From an uncultured Saprospiraceae bacterium (GTDB taxonomy: Bacteria; Bacteroidota; Bacteroidia; Chitinophagales; Saprospiraceae): DNA of 64,000 bases. Positions 63,099-64,000 of the stretch are shown piece after piece; within the stretch, counting starts at the first letter, position 1; the number at the start of each line of letters is the position of its first letter. The notes under the pieces were generated by a model. That model worked only from the letters and a program-made list of their open reading frames with translations, was not told where the DNA came from and searched no databases. A program made the position numbers and the translations under genes. The DNA lies in NCBI GenBank assembly GCA_937923485.1, contig CALDUE010000011.1:16300-80299 (forward strand). Reading direction: 5' to 3'.

Positions 63099-63938
63099 GT
63101 GAAATTTCACGCTTTTTCATCCGCCGCACGTTATGCATGGTCAGCTAACACCATCTACGACGTTCATGCGCCGAGGGCCTTCAGCTTCCTTGGCGAGGTG
63201 GTAGAGGACAAGCGGCACTTCTACGCGTTTGACTGGATACAGGAGCTCAGAGACGGATATGCGGCTGATCAGAGTGAAATTACCCTTTCGGATTTTGGTG
63301 CAGGTTCGAGGGCAGCTTCCGCCAAAACCCGTAAAGTCAGCCACATTGCCCGTATGAGTGGCAGTCCGAAGCGTTTCGGTGAGTACCTCTACAAAACAGC
63401 TGATTGGCTCAAGGCAAAACGAATCATCGAACTCGGCAGCAACCTCGGCATTGGAACCAGCTACCTCGCTGCTGCGCTGCCAAGTGATGGAAAGCTCATA
63501 AGTATCGATGCGGACATCAATATGCTCATCCGCGCAAAAGCTGCAGTCAAGTCTATTGCCCCCGAGGCCGACGCCAAGCTCCTGCTCGGAACCTTCGTCG
63601 ATCAGCTTCAACCTGCCTTAAATGAACTCCAAACAGTAGACCTCGCCTTCATCGACGGTCACCATGCTGAGCAAGCGACCAAAGACTATTTCGCTCAAAT
63701 CTTAAAGCATTGCCACGCCAACAGTGTCATCATTCTGGATGACATTCATTGGTCGCCCGGAATGGAAGCTGCTTGGGAGTGGGTAAAGGCGCAGCCGCAG
63801 GTCACCTGCAGCATCGACCTGTTCCGCTGGGGTGTGGTGATGTTAGATCCGAGTATTCGCATCCCTCAACATTTGACGATTGTACCGTGGTTATGGAAGC
63901 CCTGGCACATGGGCTTTTTTAGCAGTCGGGTGGGGTAG
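63099..63938 (+). CDS. class I SAM-dependent methyltransferase
   Basis: GTG start at 63099. The 279-residue protein has the Rossmann motif I IIELGSNLGIGTSYLA, acidic motif II LISIDADINML, and DLAFIDGHHAEQATKDYFAQILKHCHANSVIILDDIHWSPGM, the pattern of O-methyltransferase or Methyltransf_24 enzymes with an acidic metal-binding region. The substrate is unknown. It is divergent from the barrel-like gene, with starts 51 bases apart. A GGAAGC variant of the repeat is at 63315. Bases 63939-64000 hold nothing recognisable. Confidence 0.88.
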   Translation: MKFHAFSSAARYAWSANTIYDVHAPRAFSFLGEVVEDKRHFYAFDWIQELRDGYAADQSEITLSDFGAGSRAASAKTRKVSHIARMSGSPKRFGEYLYKTADWLKAKRIIELGSNLGIGTSYLAAALPSDGKLISIDADINMLIRAKAAVKSIAPEADAKLLLGTFVDQLQPALNELQTVDLAFIDGHHAEQATKDYFAQILKHCHANSVIILDDIHWSPGMEAAWEWVKAQPQVTCSIDLFRWGVVMLDPSIRIPQHLTIVPWLWKPWHMGFFSSRVG

Positions 63939-64000
63939 TGCGAGGCGCTTACGCTCGATTGATGGTTGGGTAGTTAAAATTTGATAATGCGGGAGATGAG

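Overview
The window is a gene-dense chromosomal segment of a member of the Bacteroidota. The evidence is a secreted protein with a type IX secretion (T9SS) type B C-terminal domain, a PorP/SprF-family protein, PorE-like OmpA/PD40 proteins, TAnnTTTG promoter elements, a DUF4296 lipoprotein, and many signal peptides ending in AQ. Gene content is core metabolism and envelope biology. I see no prophage, insertion sequence, integrase or CRISPR array. The precise family is uncertain; a marine Saprospiria- or Flavobacteriia-like organism is a guess.

Layout. 1-8088: T9SS/envelope block with a truncated T9SS substrate, a PorP/SprF protein, and two paralogous TPR-PD40 proteins, one ending in OmpA and the other in two SPOR domains. 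8085-20183: tilS, a lipoprotein, a GH13 amylase, argS, a thioredoxin-fold protein, an SDR, an OmpA lipoprotein and groSL, with two repeat-rich gene-free stretches (11881-12335 and 19628-20125). 20184-32561: secG, ilvE, a Fe-S (6-4)-type photolyase with an SRPBCC partner, a 992-residue exported coiled-coil protein, pyrRB, glnS and coaD. 32644-35322: a striking seven-fold helix-hairpin-helix protein with a histone-H1-like lysine/alanine tail. 35571-42776: pruA, an exported clan GH-A glycosidase candidate, and a SWIM-rlmH-rhomboid-Nudix operon. 42893-49964: sixA, a DUF4296 lipoprotein, a PhoB/PhoR-like two-component pair, an ABC-F ATPase, an ArsR regulator, dapB and an EEP-fold hydrolase. 50291-56509: tRNA-Arg(CCT) and a complete suf Fe-S operon (sufB-C-D-S-E, DUF59 protein, Rrf2 regulator). 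56784-63938: an M48 protease, aroE, proline dehydrogenase, a maf/ubiA/kdsC operon and a methyltransferase.

The most unusual signal is not a gene. The 14-mer GTTTTGGCGAAAGC occurs 14 times exactly in 64 kb, on both strands, inside genes in all six possible reading-frame placements, and also between genes. At least a dozen single-mismatch copies accompany it. Its 3' half, GCGAAAGC, is the sequence of a known unusually stable DNA mini-hairpin. The variants mostly keep a GNAA loop, and four copies swap the two bases of one stem pair together (GTTTTGCCGAAAGG). This looks like a DNA-level signal comparable in distribution to DNA-uptake sequences or the cyanobacterial HIP1 repeat, and I know of no description of it for this group. 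The HhH/H1-like protein is the second strong candidate for something undescribed.
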